Assembly: GCF_014698835.1 (NCBI RefSeq)
Contig: NZ_JACJTU010000003.1
Coordinates: 1 to 64,000 of the forward strand
Source: Nostoc paludosum FACHB-159
GTDB lineage: Bacteria > Cyanobacteriota > Cyanobacteriia > Cyanobacteriales > Nostocaceae
Length of the DNA: 64,000 bases
Direction: 5' to 3'
Made by a program: the position numbers and the translations under genes. Under the pieces are notes generated by a model, which was not told the origin of the DNA, ran no database searches, and saw only the letters and a program-made list of their open reading frames with translations. Positions 36,650 through 45,775 of the stretch are shown one piece after another (position 1 is the stretch's first letter; every line of letters begins with the position of its first letter).

Positions 36650-37801
36650 CTATGCCCCACAACCAACGACTGTTTGATAAAGCGTATCCCGTTGTTGGTA
36701 AGGTCGTCCTAAAGAAGCGATCGCAGCTTGTAATGCTTCCACTTCCATGCACGTACCGCCCAAGGCTCCTGCCATTGTGGTAATGTGTTCTTCCATTAAG
36801 GTGCCGCCGATATCGTTACAACCCCAAACTAAGGCTTCTGTTGCACCAGCAAGTCCGAGTTTTACCCAACTTTGCTGATGGTTGGGAATCCAATTTCCTA
36901 AGTAAATCCGCGCTACAGCGCCTAGTAGTAGTGCATCTTGCAATATCGGTTGGTCGCGTCCAACGCGGCGACGTAAGGGTTTGGGTGCTTCTTGCCCAAC
37001 GAAGGGTAATAAAATAAACTCTGTAATCCGTGCTGGATATTCTCTTTCGATGGCTATTTTTTGCAGCGATCGCAGTTTTTCTAAATGCCCAATTTGCTGT
37101 TCGTGGCTTTCAATATGCCCAGATAGCATGGTACTGGTGGTATGCAAGCCTAGTTTGTGAGCGGTGCTGATAATTTCTAACCAAGTGGCTGTATCAATCT
37201 TTTCTGGGCACAGTATCCGCCTAACTGTATCATCTAATACTTCTGCTGCTGTTCCTGGCATTGAACCAACACCAGCATCTCGCAAAGCACCAATCACATC
37301 AGCGTATTCAAGTCCGTCAAGTCTGGCGATAAATTGCACTTCCTGGGGAGAAAAAGCGTGTAGATGTATCTGAGGAAATTCCTGTTTGATGCTTTCTACT
37401 AGTTTGAGGTAATAGGGCAAAGATTTGCCGTTGATTTGTGCTTGGGGATTTAATCCTCCCTGCATACAGATTTCTGTCGCACCCCGTTGCACCGCATCTG
37501 CGGCCTTTTCCAAAATTTGTGCCCCATCCAACCAATATGCGCCTGTATCGCCATCATCTCGACGGAAGGCACAAAAACTACAGTGCTGTTCGCAAATATT
37601 AGTAAAATTGATATTACGATTTATTACGTAGGTAACTGTATCACCTGCTTGTGAGTGGCGTAAAGTATCCGATGTAATACGTATTGCAGCGATCGCCTCT
37701 GGTTCGGTTTGTTGTAACAATACCACTCCTTCTTCGGGAGATAAATCATACCCCATCAAGGCACGCTCAAGAATTTTTTCAACAGAAATTTTTGTTACCA
37801 T
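36650..37801 (-). CDS. cofH: FO synthase subunit 2 (radical SAM)
   Basis: A 383-residue radical SAM enzyme. The cluster motif is C70-x3-C74-x2-C77 ([12 protein letters not shown]). Around it are [49 protein letters not shown] and [24 protein letters not shown] near the end is characteristic of CofH. With CofG it makes 7,8-didemethyl-8-hydroxy-5-deazariboflavin, the antenna chromophore of cyanobacterial DNA photolyases. cofG is not in this window. The last codons overlap the edge of a heptamer array, so the extreme C-terminus (VVGCGA) may have been shifted by it. Confidence 0.93.
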   Translation of the reverse strand: MVTKISVEKILERALMGYDLSPEEGVVLLQQTEPEAIAAIRITSDTLRHSQAGDTVTYVINRNINFTNICEQHCSFCAFRRDDGDTGAYWLDGAQILEKAADAVQRGATEICMQGGLNPQAQINGKSLPYYLKLVESIKQEFPQIHLHAFSPQEVQFIARLDGLEYADVIGALRDAGVGSMPGTAAEVLDDTVRRILCPEKIDTATWLEIISTAHKLGLHTTSTMLSGHIESHEQQIGHLEKLRSLQKIAIEREYPARITEFILLPFVGQEAPKPLRRRVGRDQPILQDALLLGAVARIYLGNWIPNHQQSWVKLGLAGATEALVWGCNDIGGTLMEEHITTMAGALGGTCMEVEALQAAIASLGRPYQQRDTLYQTVVGCGA

Positions 37802-38318
37802 TACTTTCTTAATATTGTGAGCAAATTTTCAATTTATGAGCTTGCAAATAATACAATTTTACTTAAAAAATACACCAAGCTCTGGATAATTCCATCCTTG
37901 AAGGTAAGTTTTTCTTTTAAGTTTATTTTTTTAGTTTGTTAGAAATAATCCCATAACGCTCAAAGTCTTGATAAAGATATTTTTTTGGATACCTGTCGAA
38001 ATCTTGGCGACATTAATATATTAGACTTGTTGCATAAATAAATAAGTTTTTATCTCACGCAGAGGCGCTCCAGGCGCAGAGAAGAGAACGCAAAGAAGGA
38101 CTTTTGCAAGAGACTCCATGAACAAAATTCACAACGAAGGAATGAAAATATTTCTTTCCTAGTCACCAGTCCCCAGTCCCCAGTCCCTATTTTCAAGGCA
38201 GGTCTATTGAATTATTTCTAGTTTAGATAAAAAAATAGTGTGGCTTTTGTACCACAACTATTTTGACGTATTAATGCAGATTTTTATCTTGGAAATCATC
38301 AGTCAAGTGCTGATATGA
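37802..38318. other. Gene-free gap with interspersed repeats
   Basis: It contains a CGCAGAG-type repeat (38054-38099) and CCAGTCCCCAGTCCCCAG heptamers (38165-38187). Otherwise AT-rich with no gene-like frame. Confidence 0.5.
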
Positions 38319-39488
38319 CTAGTTTGTTCTTGGTTGTGGTGTTCGTCGATGCTGTATTAGCAATCCAATGCCCATACCAATACCGACAATGACAGTAAAG
38401 TAGAATAAACCAATCAATCGGATATAAATTGGTGGTGCGATCGCTTCGACTTCAACTTCTTGTGCTACTTTTACTGGTGTAAATTGACGACTAGATCCTG
38501 GGTTGGGAGTTGCTTCCACCTCAACTTTATGTGGCGCACCATCAAAAAATTGTTCTTGCCATGTTAACTTACCTTCTTGGTCGGTAAGTCCTTTGTAGGC
38601 AAAGACTGTTAAATTATCTTCTAGAGCGATCGCTCTTACTTGCAAGATTACATCTTTTATGGGTTGTCCTGTGGCACTATCCTTGACCTGTAACCCTAAA
38701 TTCGCAAGTTTACCGACAGTCGCGTTTTTATCTCCCTGGAGTTGAATTTCCAATCCTTGCGATTTTTGAGATGATGGTGCGATGGCTTCAGTATCACTTG
38801 AGTGTTGTCCAGTGCCATGAGCTTCGGCGACTTCTGCACTAATATTAATAAATAAAAGAGCTAAGATAGCTACCACAGTCAAGCTACTTAATAAAAGACG
38901 CACTGATTGGGGTGCAATTTCTCCTTGTTGTAGTTCTTGTTGTCTGCCAATAACCCAACCACCCAACAATCCAACTGCTAATAAAATAGCTGCGATAACA
39001 ATAAAATATTTATATTTAACTGGATTCTCTCGGACATTCATATTTAAAGTTTGCTCATAGGGAGCAAAAGCATTTGCTACCAACGGTGAAACTTTAACTA
39101 GCAACTGATAATTTCCCCGAATGGGGAACATCTGCTGAATTTCTAGCTTTCCATCAGGTGCAATGGCATTCATTTGCAACAGTTTTGTTCCTTCAACAAT
39201 CGGAAAATCTGTTGTTAACCAAGGATTAGATGGTGGCGTCAAAATTTGTAAGCTAATTTTGGCATTTTCTAAAGATTTACCCGCCGCATCAACAACTTGT
39301 AGTCTCAGGTCAACAGGAGATTGATGTCTTTCTGTTCCTGCTTCAAAGGGAAGAATACGTCCTAAAGGTGGGTTCGTAGAAAGTAACACTCTAGAAGTAA
39401 GAATTTGAGAGTTACCTGCTAAGGAATAAAGAATTGACAAAGTGATGCAAACAGCACTGATAACTCCAAATAGTCGATATTTTTTCAT
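38319..39488 (-). CDS. Membrane protein with two Ig-like domains, next to CbtB
   Basis: A 389-residue protein: an N-terminal membrane/signal helix (~8-25), an extracytoplasmic beta domain (50-150; LRLQVVDAAGKSLENAKISL), membrane helices at ~160-180 and ~200-220, a His-rich loop (AEAHGTGQHSS), a second beta domain (245-345; LGLQVKDSATGQPIKDVILQ), and a last helix (~355-380). The repeated domains resemble FixH/YtkA-like or Ig-like modules found with metal transporters. It follows a CbtB-like gene on the same strand, in the place CbtA would take, but it has no CbtA pattern. Function unknown; metal handling is inferred from the neighbourhood. Confidence 0.6.
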   Translation of the reverse strand: MKKYRLFGVISAVCITLSILYSLAGNSQILTSRVLLSTNPPLGRILPFEAGTERHQSPVDLRLQVVDAAGKSLENAKISLQILTPPSNPWLTTDFPIVEGTKLLQMNAIAPDGKLEIQQMFPIRGNYQLLVKVSPLVANAFAPYEQTLNMNVRENPVKYKYFIVIAAILLAVGLLGGWVIGRQQELQQGEIAPQSVRLLLSSLTVVAILALLFINISAEVAEAHGTGQHSSDTEAIAPSSQKSQGLEIQLQGDKNATVGKLANLGLQVKDSATGQPIKDVILQVRAIALEDNLTVFAYKGLTDQEGKLTWQEQFFDGAPHKVEVEATPNPGSSRQFTPVKVAQEVEVEAIAPPIYIRLIGLFYFTVIVGIGMGIGLLIQHRRTPQPRTN

Positions 39489-39582
39489 AAAAGCTGGCGT
39501 TGAGGAAGGATTGAGAAGTATTTGGCGATTGCAAAAAGCTACTAATTAACGAGCAACAAATCTATTATTTGATTGGAGTGCA

Positions 39583-39631
39583 AAAATTCATTTTATAGAG
39601 CCACCAGTCGCCAAAGTTTAAAATGAATTTT
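39583..39631. repeat. 13-bp perfect inverted repeat between cbtB-like gene and next gene
   Basis: AAAATTCATTTTA (39583-39595) pairs exactly with TAAAATGAATTTT (39619-39631), with CAGTCG/CGACTG nearby. It could be an intercistronic attenuator or stability element. Confidence 0.5.
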
Positions 39632-39720
39632 GACGACTGACTCCTGAATTCCGTTTTGATAACTTTATTAGGTGTCAAAACATTGTCTAATCCACCATTA
39701 AAATTTTGGAATTAGGTAGT

Positions 39721-39912
39721 TTAGTGACATGCAACGCCTAAAGTGTGATGTCGTGCTGAATGTGCTGCGTTGTGCGCCGCAGGATAGGTGGAGAATAACG
39801 CAGTCCAAATAATTAAAGAAGATAGCAACATATAAAGCGTTATCTGTACTGGCTTGGACAAGGTAATAGTTGCGGTCTTCTGCAATACTGAAAGATGAGA
39901 AAAACTACTCAT
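39721..39912 (-). CDS. CbtB-like small membrane protein (putative cobalt transporter subunit)
   Basis: 63 residues with one membrane helix (~24-42) and the CbtB ending: FSTYPAAHNAAHSARHHTLG then VACH, with five closely spaced His and a Cys, a likely metal site. CbtB proteins are about this long and usually pair with CbtA under cobalamin control. I choose the ATG at 39912 because GAGG lies 6 nt before it and the family starts here; the upstream in-frame ATG (39960) adds a poor extension. No cobalamin riboswitch could be recognised upstream, and CbtA is absent nearby. Cobalt specificity is therefore unproven. Confidence 0.7.
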   Translation of the reverse strand: MSSFSHLSVLQKTATITLSKPVQITLYMLLSSLIIWTALFSTYPAAHNAAHSARHHTLGVACH

Positions 39913-40765
39913 TTTTGACCTCGGATAATTAATTTGGGTAATCGATCGATCAAAGGGCATAATGCCGATTGATTGAAAAAAGATATACGATAAAGTTCCT
40001 ATTTGACAAGTGGGTATGAAATTTATTGGGTAATTTGTCCTTAGTGAATACTATACTATCGTTTCAATATTAGCTAATAGTATGCAGAAATCTACACACA
40101 AAGTCCATACAAATAACAAAACAATGACACACGGTTTTGATTAACGCGAAGATGACACAGCGAGATTAATTAAAAATTACAAATGTGATGTTACCAAATA
40201 TAGCAATCCTATTTGATTTACAAACATACTCGTTAAGAAAGTGAACAGGGTTGGGGGAACAGGCAACAGTTTGTATCTCATTTAGGACTACTATATCGAA
40301 AGTTCTTTAAAATCCGATTGGATTTATCTCTCGGCCAATTAAATACGCTACACCTTAGCAACAATTTTTTGCTGAGGTTCAGTTACCAAGTACTATGGTA
40401 TACATTGTTGAAAATTTAATTACTGTTAAGGTATTAACTATATCAAGAATAAATACAAAAAAATATTGATTTTTGAACTTATTTATACTTGTAATTAAGT
40501 AAAAATGCTGTTAAATATAATAAAACTTGCCTAGAGTCTTCCAAAACAGCTAATCATCGGAAAATCGCACAACCAAGAACGAACTCTACTTCCTATTTTC
40601 AAGGCAGAGTTCCCCGTTGCCTTCTTGTTGATGTGAATTTAATAACTTTGGTAACCGTTTTGAAGCCTTTCAAATTTATTGACAATTATTTTTAATTCAT
40701 ATAATATACACAAGGACAATTGCAAATAATTTTCAATTCTTTTTTGGTGCTAACTGTTAACTGTC
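39913..40765. other. Gene-free region upstream of the multicopper oxidase
   Basis: A very AT-rich ~0.85 kb. No gene-like frame is seen. It should hold promoters for the divergent cbtB-like and oxidase genes; one candidate is at 40679-40705. A short sequence CACAACCAAGAACGAACT near 40568 resembles, inverted, the 3' end of the gene at 38319. Confidence 0.4.
40679..40705 (+). promoter_or_regulatory. Candidate sigma-70-type promoter of the oxidase gene
   Basis: TTGACA (40679-40684) and TATAAT (40700-40705) are perfect -35 and -10 hexamers but only 15 bp apart, shorter than ideal. The AT-rich spacer (CAATTATTTTTAATTCAT) could host a Fur-type site, which would fit iron control, but it is not a clear match. 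Confidence 0.4.
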
Positions 40766-41791
40766 ATGCCCTATAACTTCGCTCTGGGTAAGGAAAAACT
40801 TTGGAGTCGCCGTCAATTACTAAAGCTGGGGTTAGCAGGTGTGGGAGTGACTGGTGCAGCTGCACTTTGGCAGACGCTAAATCTACAAAGTCAGTCAATA
40901 GTCAAGGTACCACCATTTGAAATGGAAGCATCAGATAACGTTGCTAACCCGACGAAGATGCTAAGGGATTTTGACTATGGGACGCTCAAGCAAGAAAATG
41001 GGCGTACTATCCGAGAATTTCAGTTAACTGCGGGTACTTCCATTATTCAACTAAATAGTGCCGTCTCTTACAACATCTGGGATTTAAACGGCCGCATACC
41101 AGGGCCAACGCTACGGGCCAAACAAGGCGATCGCGTGCGAATATTATTTCTCAATAACGCTGGACATTCTCACTCTTTGCATTTTCATGGGGTTCATCCA
41201 GCAGAAATGGATGGTGTTCGTCCAGTCAGCAACGGCAAAGCTACTATTTATGAATTTGATGCCGAACCTTATGGCGTTCATTTATACCACTGTCATATTG
41301 AACCAGTTACCCGTCACATTGCCAAGGGACTGTACGGGATGTTTATCATCGATCCTCCTACTCCCCGTCCGCCAGCTGATGAAATTGTACTAGTGATGGC
41401 TGGATATGACGTGAATGATGATGGCCATAATGATTATTACGCCTTTAACGGTCTGCCTCATTACTACATGCATCATCCCATTCCTATTTATCAAAATCAG
41501 TTGATTCGGCTGTACATCCTCAACATTATTGAATACGATCCGGCGGTCACCTTTCACCTCCACGCTAACTTTTTTGATGTTTATCGCTACGGCATGAGTA
41601 TGAACAAGAGTGAAAAAACTGATGTGATTACGATGGGCATAGCAGAAAGGCACATTTTAGAATTTGCTTTTCGCTACCCAGGTAAATATATGTTTCATCC
41701 CCATCAAGATGCGATCGCTGAAAACGGCTGTATGGGTCAATTTGAAGTACTTACTGACAGCAAATCTCAAAAAAGTGTTAAGAATTCCTAA
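40766..41791 (+). CDS. Tat-exported two-domain multicopper oxidase (putative ferroxidase)
   Basis: A 341-residue protein. The N-terminus has a twin-arginine signal (WSRRQLLKLGLAGVGVTGAA, Arg 15-16). Copper motifs are HSLHFHG (~138-144) and VHLYHCHIEPVTRH (~170-184) in domain 1, then VTFHLHANFF (~258-267) and MFHPHQDAIAENGCMGQFEV (~308-328) in domain 2. The HCH with downstream His/Met of a type-1 site is in domain 1, while domain 2 has HPH in its place, so this is a small multicopper oxidase whose likely arrangement is a trimer. Position in front of a ferritin-like and an FTR1 gene suggests Fe(II) oxidation in the periplasm. Copper or laccase roles are also possible. Confidence 0.8.
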   Translation: MPYNFALGKEKLWSRRQLLKLGLAGVGVTGAAALWQTLNLQSQSIVKVPPFEMEASDNVANPTKMLRDFDYGTLKQENGRTIREFQLTAGTSIIQLNSAVSYNIWDLNGRIPGPTLRAKQGDRVRILFLNNAGHSHSLHFHGVHPAEMDGVRPVSNGKATIYEFDAEPYGVHLYHCHIEPVTRHIAKGLYGMFIIDPPTPRPPADEIVLVMAGYDVNDDGHNDYYAFNGLPHYYMHHPIPIYQNQLIRLYILNIIEYDPAVTFHLHANFFDVYRYGMSMNKSEKTDVITMGIAERHILEFAFRYPGKYMFHPHQDAIAENGCMGQFEVLTDSKSQKSVKNS

Positions 41792-41982
41792 CAAAATTCT
41801 CAGTAATTATTGGTCAATCTACTTAATTCATAATAAATGGGTGAAAATTTTAATCAACTAGTTGATAAAAAATATCATTATATGCGAAAGTAAATTGTAT
41901 GACAAATTGTCATACAAAAACTTTTTAGTAATAGTTTTGCAGTGTTTGAATTAATACCTTTTAAATTGTGTGAGGAGCAAAG

Positions 41983-43023
41983 ATGATAAAATTTCGCTAT
42001 ATCTGTTTAACTGTTGCGACTGCGGCAATAATTACCTTGAGTTCCTGTAGCAGTACGCCAACCGCAGAAAATCTCTCAGCCCCAGTTGCTACTCCTCAAG
42101 CTACAGAAGCAGCAGCAAATAATAGCAGTCATAGCAGTCACGGTGGTAAAGAAAAAATCAATATTAATACTGCTATATTGTCAGAATTAGATAAATTTGA
42201 AGCCAAACTAGGTGTACCGGCTTTATCTAACAAAATTCAGGCGAATCGTCCTTACGGTAGTCCAGAAGATTTAGTCACAAAAAAAGTGATTACTCAAGAG
42301 CAATTCGACCAAATTAAAGACCAGGTTGGCGTTCAAGATGTAGTACTTACAGGTGAAGCCAAAGATGTTGATTATATGTCTAAATTAGGCTTAATGAAAG
42401 GACATCTTTTAGTAGCAAAAGAACTCCTAGATCAAAATCAACCGAAACAGGCAGAACCTCATATTGGGCATCCAGTTGAGGAGATTTATGTTGATGTAGA
42501 AGACCAACTTAATGAGCGCAAAGTTAAAGAATTTAAGACAACTTTGGTGAGTTTGCAAGATTTAGTAAAATCTAGTCCCAAGGATAGTAAAGTTAAAACT
42601 AATTTTACTTCTTCAGTGGCAGCAGTTGATGGAGCGATCGCAGCTTTACCAGCACCAGAACGTTCAAAACCAGGATTTGTATTACAGGTAGTTAACGAAT
42701 TACTGGATGCAGCGAACTCAGAATATGGCGCAGCGATCGCAGATGGTAAGATATCCGCAGCAATTGAATATCAAGACTCTCGTGGATTTGTTGTTTACGC
42801 TAATGAATTATACAAAGGAATTTCTAGCCAAGTAGCTCAACAAGATGCCGAAGCAGATAAAGCAATTAATACTAGTTTTGCTGAACTCATAAAAGTTTGG
42901 CCTGCCGCAATTCCACCAGCTAAACCGGTAAAGACTCCAGAGGATGTTACCAAATTGGTGAAAACCATTGAGGAAAACTCTCAAAAAGTGATTGATATAT
43001 CCAGTACCCAAGCACAGCAATAA
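41983..43023 (+). CDS. Lipoprotein with helix-hairpin-helix and EfeO/imelysin-like domains
   Basis: A 346-residue lipoprotein: the signal peptide ends at lipobox LSSC (Cys 22). A His/Ser-rich linker follows (NNSSHSSHGGK), then a ComEA-like helix-hairpin-helix (ININTAILSELDKFEAKLGV to EQFDQIKDQV, ~60-115). A helical region (~125-340) has LMKGHLLVAKELL and EPHIGHPVEEIYVDVEDQL; the H-x2-H and E pattern recalls EfeO/imelysin-type metal-binding bundles. EfeO partners FTR1 permeases in the periplasm, and an FTR1 gene follows two genes later. GAGGAG at 41971-41976 is a strong ribosome binding site for the ATG. A DNA-type HhH on an exported metal protein is odd and may serve as a protein-binding hairpin. 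Confidence 0.6.
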   Translation: MIKFRYICLTVATAAIITLSSCSSTPTAENLSAPVATPQATEAAANNSSHSSHGGKEKININTAILSELDKFEAKLGVPALSNKIQANRPYGSPEDLVTKKVITQEQFDQIKDQVGVQDVVLTGEAKDVDYMSKLGLMKGHLLVAKELLDQNQPKQAEPHIGHPVEEIYVDVEDQLNERKVKEFKTTLVSLQDLVKSSPKDSKVKTNFTSSVAAVDGAIAALPAPERSKPGFVLQVVNELLDAANSEYGAAIADGKISAAIEYQDSRGFVVYANELYKGISSQVAQQDAEADKAINTSFAELIKVWPAAIPPAKPVKTPEDVTKLVKTIEENSQKVIDISSTQAQQ

Positions 43024-43067
43024 CATTTTGATTTAATGGGAAGCTTAGGGTAAGGTGTTTAAAATTA

Positions 43068-43230
43068 GGAGAACGTTAAGAGTTAGCAGTGAAGAGTTAG
43101 GAGTTCTGGAGTGAGGTAGAGACGCGATTAATCGCCTCTGTACAGGAGTTAAGAATTTAATAATTATAATAATTTTTTAACTCCTCACTCATAACTCCTA
43201 ACTCCCAACTCATAACCCCTAATTCATAAC
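43068..43230. repeat. AGTTAGG heptamers plus a GTAGAGACG palindrome
   Basis: GAGTTAGCAGTGAAGAGTTA (43079 on) faces CTCCTAACTCCCAACTCAT downstream. Between them GAGACGCGATTAATCGCCTC (43119-43138) is a degenerate copy of the palindrome at 16478-16495. It separates the HhH lipoprotein and ferritin-like genes. Confidence 0.6.
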
Positions 43231-43266
43231 TAATTACACTCTATTCGTCACTTCAATTAACAACTG

Positions 43267-43701
43267 ATGCAAGAACTTGACCAGAAAAAAACCATTGATT
43301 TGCTCAACGCCATCATGGAATTTGAATTAGCAGGAGTAGTACGGTATACACACTATTCCTTAATGGTGACTGGCCCTAACCGCATTCCCATAGTAGCTTT
43401 CTTCAAAGCACAAGCAAGCGAATCTTTACTTCATGCCCAACAAGTAGGAGAAATTCTCACAGGTTTAGATGGGCATCCTTCCTTAAAAATTGCGCCAATG
43501 GAAGAAACCTACAAGCATACAGTCAAAGATATTTTGGCAGAAAGCTTATCCCATGAAAAAAAGGCATTAGATTTGTATAAAAGTCTCCTAGAAACTGTCA
43601 ACAATGCCAGCGTTTATCTAGAAGAATTTGCTCGTGGCATGATAGGGCAAGAAGAGATGCATAATCTCGAACTGAAAAAGATGTTACGTGATTTTAGTTA
43701 G
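43267..43701 (+). CDS. Ferritin-like (bacterioferritin-type) iron-storage protein
   Basis: A 144-residue four-helix protein. Iron ligands expected for the ferroxidase centre are present: AIMEFELAGVVRYTHY (Glu on helix A), AQASESLLHAQQ (E-x3-H, helix B), LSHEKKALDLY (helix C) and GQEEMHNLELKKML (E-E-x-H, helix D). The haem-ligand Met of classical bacterioferritin is not evident. It is cytoplasmic because there is no signal. It lies between an EfeO-like lipoprotein gene and an FTR1 permease gene on the same strand, so imported iron may be passed to it. It could also be a DNA-protection or rubrerythrin-like member; length and motif order favour storage. Confidence 0.8.
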   Translation: MQELDQKKTIDLLNAIMEFELAGVVRYTHYSLMVTGPNRIPIVAFFKAQASESLLHAQQVGEILTGLDGHPSLKIAPMEETYKHTVKDILAESLSHEKKALDLYKSLLETVNNASVYLEEFARGMIGQEEMHNLELKKMLRDFS

Positions 43702-43786
43702 ATAGTTAATAGTTATTAGTCATTGGCATTGGACATTTGCAAATGACTAATGGCTAATCACAAATGATTAATGACTAATAACAAAA

Positions 43787-44755
43787 ATGAATTTTAGTAC
43801 TGCTATACCTACTTTTGTAATTACACTCCGAGAAGGAGTAGAAGCTGCTCTTGTTGTGGGAATTGTCCTAGCTTTACTGAAAAAAGCTAAAAAATCCCAT
43901 CTGAAACCTTGGGTATATGCTGGTGTCGGCGTTGGTATTGCCATTAGTGCCTTGATAGGTGTGCTATTCAGTTGGATAATTCAGGTAGTGGGAACTGCTA
44001 ATCCTCAATATACTTCCGTAGTTGAGCCACTACTAGAAGGTGTATTTAGTGTATTAGCGATCGCAATGCTTAGTTGGATGCTCATCTGGATGACTCAACA
44101 AGCCAAATTTTTGAAAGCGCAAGTTGAGGGAGCAGTTACACAAGCACTGACAAAAAACTCAAATGCCGCTTGGGGTGTTTTTAGTTTAGTTTTTATTGCG
44201 GTTGTTCGCGAAGGCTTTGAAACAGTTCTGTTTATTGCTGCTAACTTTCAACAAGGACTAATACCCAGCATCGGCGCAGTTGCGGGTTTGACAGTAGCGA
44301 TCGCCATAGGTGTGCTTTTATTTAAATGGGGCATCAAAATTAATATCCGCCAGTTTTTCCAGGTAATGGGCGTTTTATTAGTATTGATTGTCGCTGGTTT
44401 AGTAGTTTCAGCCTTGAAAAATTTTGACGACGCGGTGGCTAACTTTGCCTTTAGCAGTCGTGCCACACAAAGCCTTTGTTTCTATTACGAACGCTTTACT
44501 AAAATCCACTCCTGTATTTTAGGCCCAATAGTCTCAAATACTTCCACAATTTTGCCAGAAGAACAATTTCCTGGCATTATCCTCAAATCTTTATTTGGCT
44601 ACAGCGACAAAATTTATCTCGTCCAATCCGTGGCATATATCGGGTTTTTGCTCACCATAGGCGGGCTATATTTCCGCAGTCTTGGAGGAGACTTTTTTCA
44701 AGGTAAAAAGAATACTCCATCTCGTCAAAAACCAATCAATTCTGCAAAAGATTAA
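43787..44755 (+). CDS. FTR1-family high-affinity iron permease
   Basis: A 322-residue membrane protein with seven or so helices. The two diagnostic R-E-G-x-E iron motifs are seen: TLREGVEAALVVGI (~14-27, helix 1) and VVREGFETVLFIAAN (~138-152, helix 4). Six helices at roughly 10-30, 40-62, 82-102, 135-160, 165-185 and 200-222 are visible, with a last one near 290-310. A lumen- or periplasm-facing loop contains CFYYERFTKIHSC with two cysteines. FTR1 takes up Fe(III) produced by a partner oxidase; the multicopper oxidase three genes upstream could supply it. The gene is 85 bp after the ferritin-like gene, likely one transcript. Confidence 0.88.
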   Translation: MNFSTAIPTFVITLREGVEAALVVGIVLALLKKAKKSHLKPWVYAGVGVGIAISALIGVLFSWIIQVVGTANPQYTSVVEPLLEGVFSVLAIAMLSWMLIWMTQQAKFLKAQVEGAVTQALTKNSNAAWGVFSLVFIAVVREGFETVLFIAANFQQGLIPSIGAVAGLTVAIAIGVLLFKWGIKINIRQFFQVMGVLLVLIVAGLVVSALKNFDDAVANFAFSSRATQSLCFYYERFTKIHSCILGPIVSNTSTILPEEQFPGIILKSLFGYSDKIYLVQSVAYIGFLLTIGGLYFRSLGGDFFQGKKNTPSRQKPINSAKD

Positions 44756-44767
44756 AACAATCTCTGA

Positions 44768-44802
44768 ACCCTCTCTGCGCCTCTCTTGCTTCCTGCGTGA
44801 GA
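44768..44802. repeat. CGCAGAG-family repeat
   Basis: CTCTCTGCGCCTCTCTTGCT and GCGTGAGA between convergent genes match the interspersed family also at 12345-12506 and elsewhere. Confidence 0.5.
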
Positions 44803-44839
44803 CAAAACCATGCCGATTCTTAAATTATATTTATTATCC

Positions 44840-45775
44840 TTAAGTACGCTCTGCTCCAAACAAATCTTGTTTCAGTTGCTGACAAGCCTTTTCTATAGCA
44901 TCTATACTCCCTGGATTCACCAAACCATAATAATCAAACACATAAATTCGGTTGTTTTGAGTCGCTTGCAATTGCTTCCAAAAACTTTCCTTTTTCAAAG
45001 AATCTAAAAGCCCTACTTCCGAATTCCCTTGCGGAGGATTAACCAAAATGATCGCATCTGGATTTGCCTCTAAAACTTTCTCAGCCGAAAGCGTCACATA
45101 ACCACCAACTGGACTTTTACCTTGTAATTCTGCTGCCAGATTATTCACCTTAAATTGCGTTAGTAAATCTCCTGCCCAACTATTTTTATTGGGTGCTAAA
45201 ATTGGTTGACGGCTAACCAGTACCAAAGCCGTAAGGCTCTGATTATGGTCATTTGGCAAGAAAGTTTTGTAACGATTTAACAAAGGCTGAGGATCGGCAT
45301 CAATTAATTCAGCTAGTGTTTTAGTCAACTTTTCGAGAGATTCCCAGTTATTAACCTGGGTAAGCAAAGTTGGAATCCTTAATTGGTTAATTTTTTGAAT
45401 AGGAATAGTAGAAAAACCTTCTGCACCAATAACTAAATCTGGTTTAAGTGCGACAATTTTTTCTAAATTAGGAGGATTTTGACCTTCGCTAACACGAGGA
45501 ATATTTTTAAAACGAGAGTCATCTTTAAATAATTTACTACCGGTAATTCCGACAATTTTTGTTTTGTCAAGTTCAGCGATAATATCAGCTGACAGAGAAG
45601 AAAGGGCAACAACTCTTTTAGCTGATTTTTTTGGTAATTGCTGCGAATTTGAGTTAGTTGTTTCAGTAGTATTTGCTACTTTTGCTGGTAGTTGTTGAGT
45701 ACTAGCACTGTTGCAAGCAACTAAGGTTATACTCAACAAAAATGCTAAAGCAGATAAAAGCCAACGATGATACAT
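44840..45775 (-). CDS. FecB/BtuF-like ABC transporter substrate-binding lipoprotein
   Basis: A 311-residue lipoprotein with lipobox ITLVAC (Cys 21) and a Gln/Ser/Thr-rich linker. The class III binding fold follows: RVVALSSLSADIIAELDKTK (~54-73), LEKIVALKPDLVIGAEGFST (~105-124), LTKTLAELIDADPQ, and a long helix leading to VLEANPDAIILVNPPQGN and VFDYYGLVNPGSIDAIEKAC. The pattern fits periplasmic receptors for Fe(III)-siderophore, haem or cobalamin. No permease or ATPase gene lies alongside. Being convergent with the FTR1 gene, it belongs by location to the metal island. Whether the ligand is iron complex or cobalamin is open. Confidence 0.8.
   Translation of the reverse strand: MYHRWLLSALAFLLSITLVACNSASTQQLPAKVANTTETTNSNSQQLPKKSAKRVVALSSLSADIIAELDKTKIVGITGSKLFKDDSRFKNIPRVSEGQNPPNLEKIVALKPDLVIGAEGFSTIPIQKINQLRIPTLLTQVNNWESLEKLTKTLAELIDADPQPLLNRYKTFLPNDHNQSLTALVLVSRQPILAPNKNSWAGDLLTQFKVNNLAAELQGKSPVGGYVTLSAEKVLEANPDAIILVNPPQGNSEVGLLDSLKKESFWKQLQATQNNRIYVFDYYGLVNPGSIDAIEKACQQLKQDLFGAERT

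Noticed and set aside
39913-40765. Cobalamin riboswitch near the CbtB-like gene
   Set aside because: No B12-box-like core found in the region by eye.
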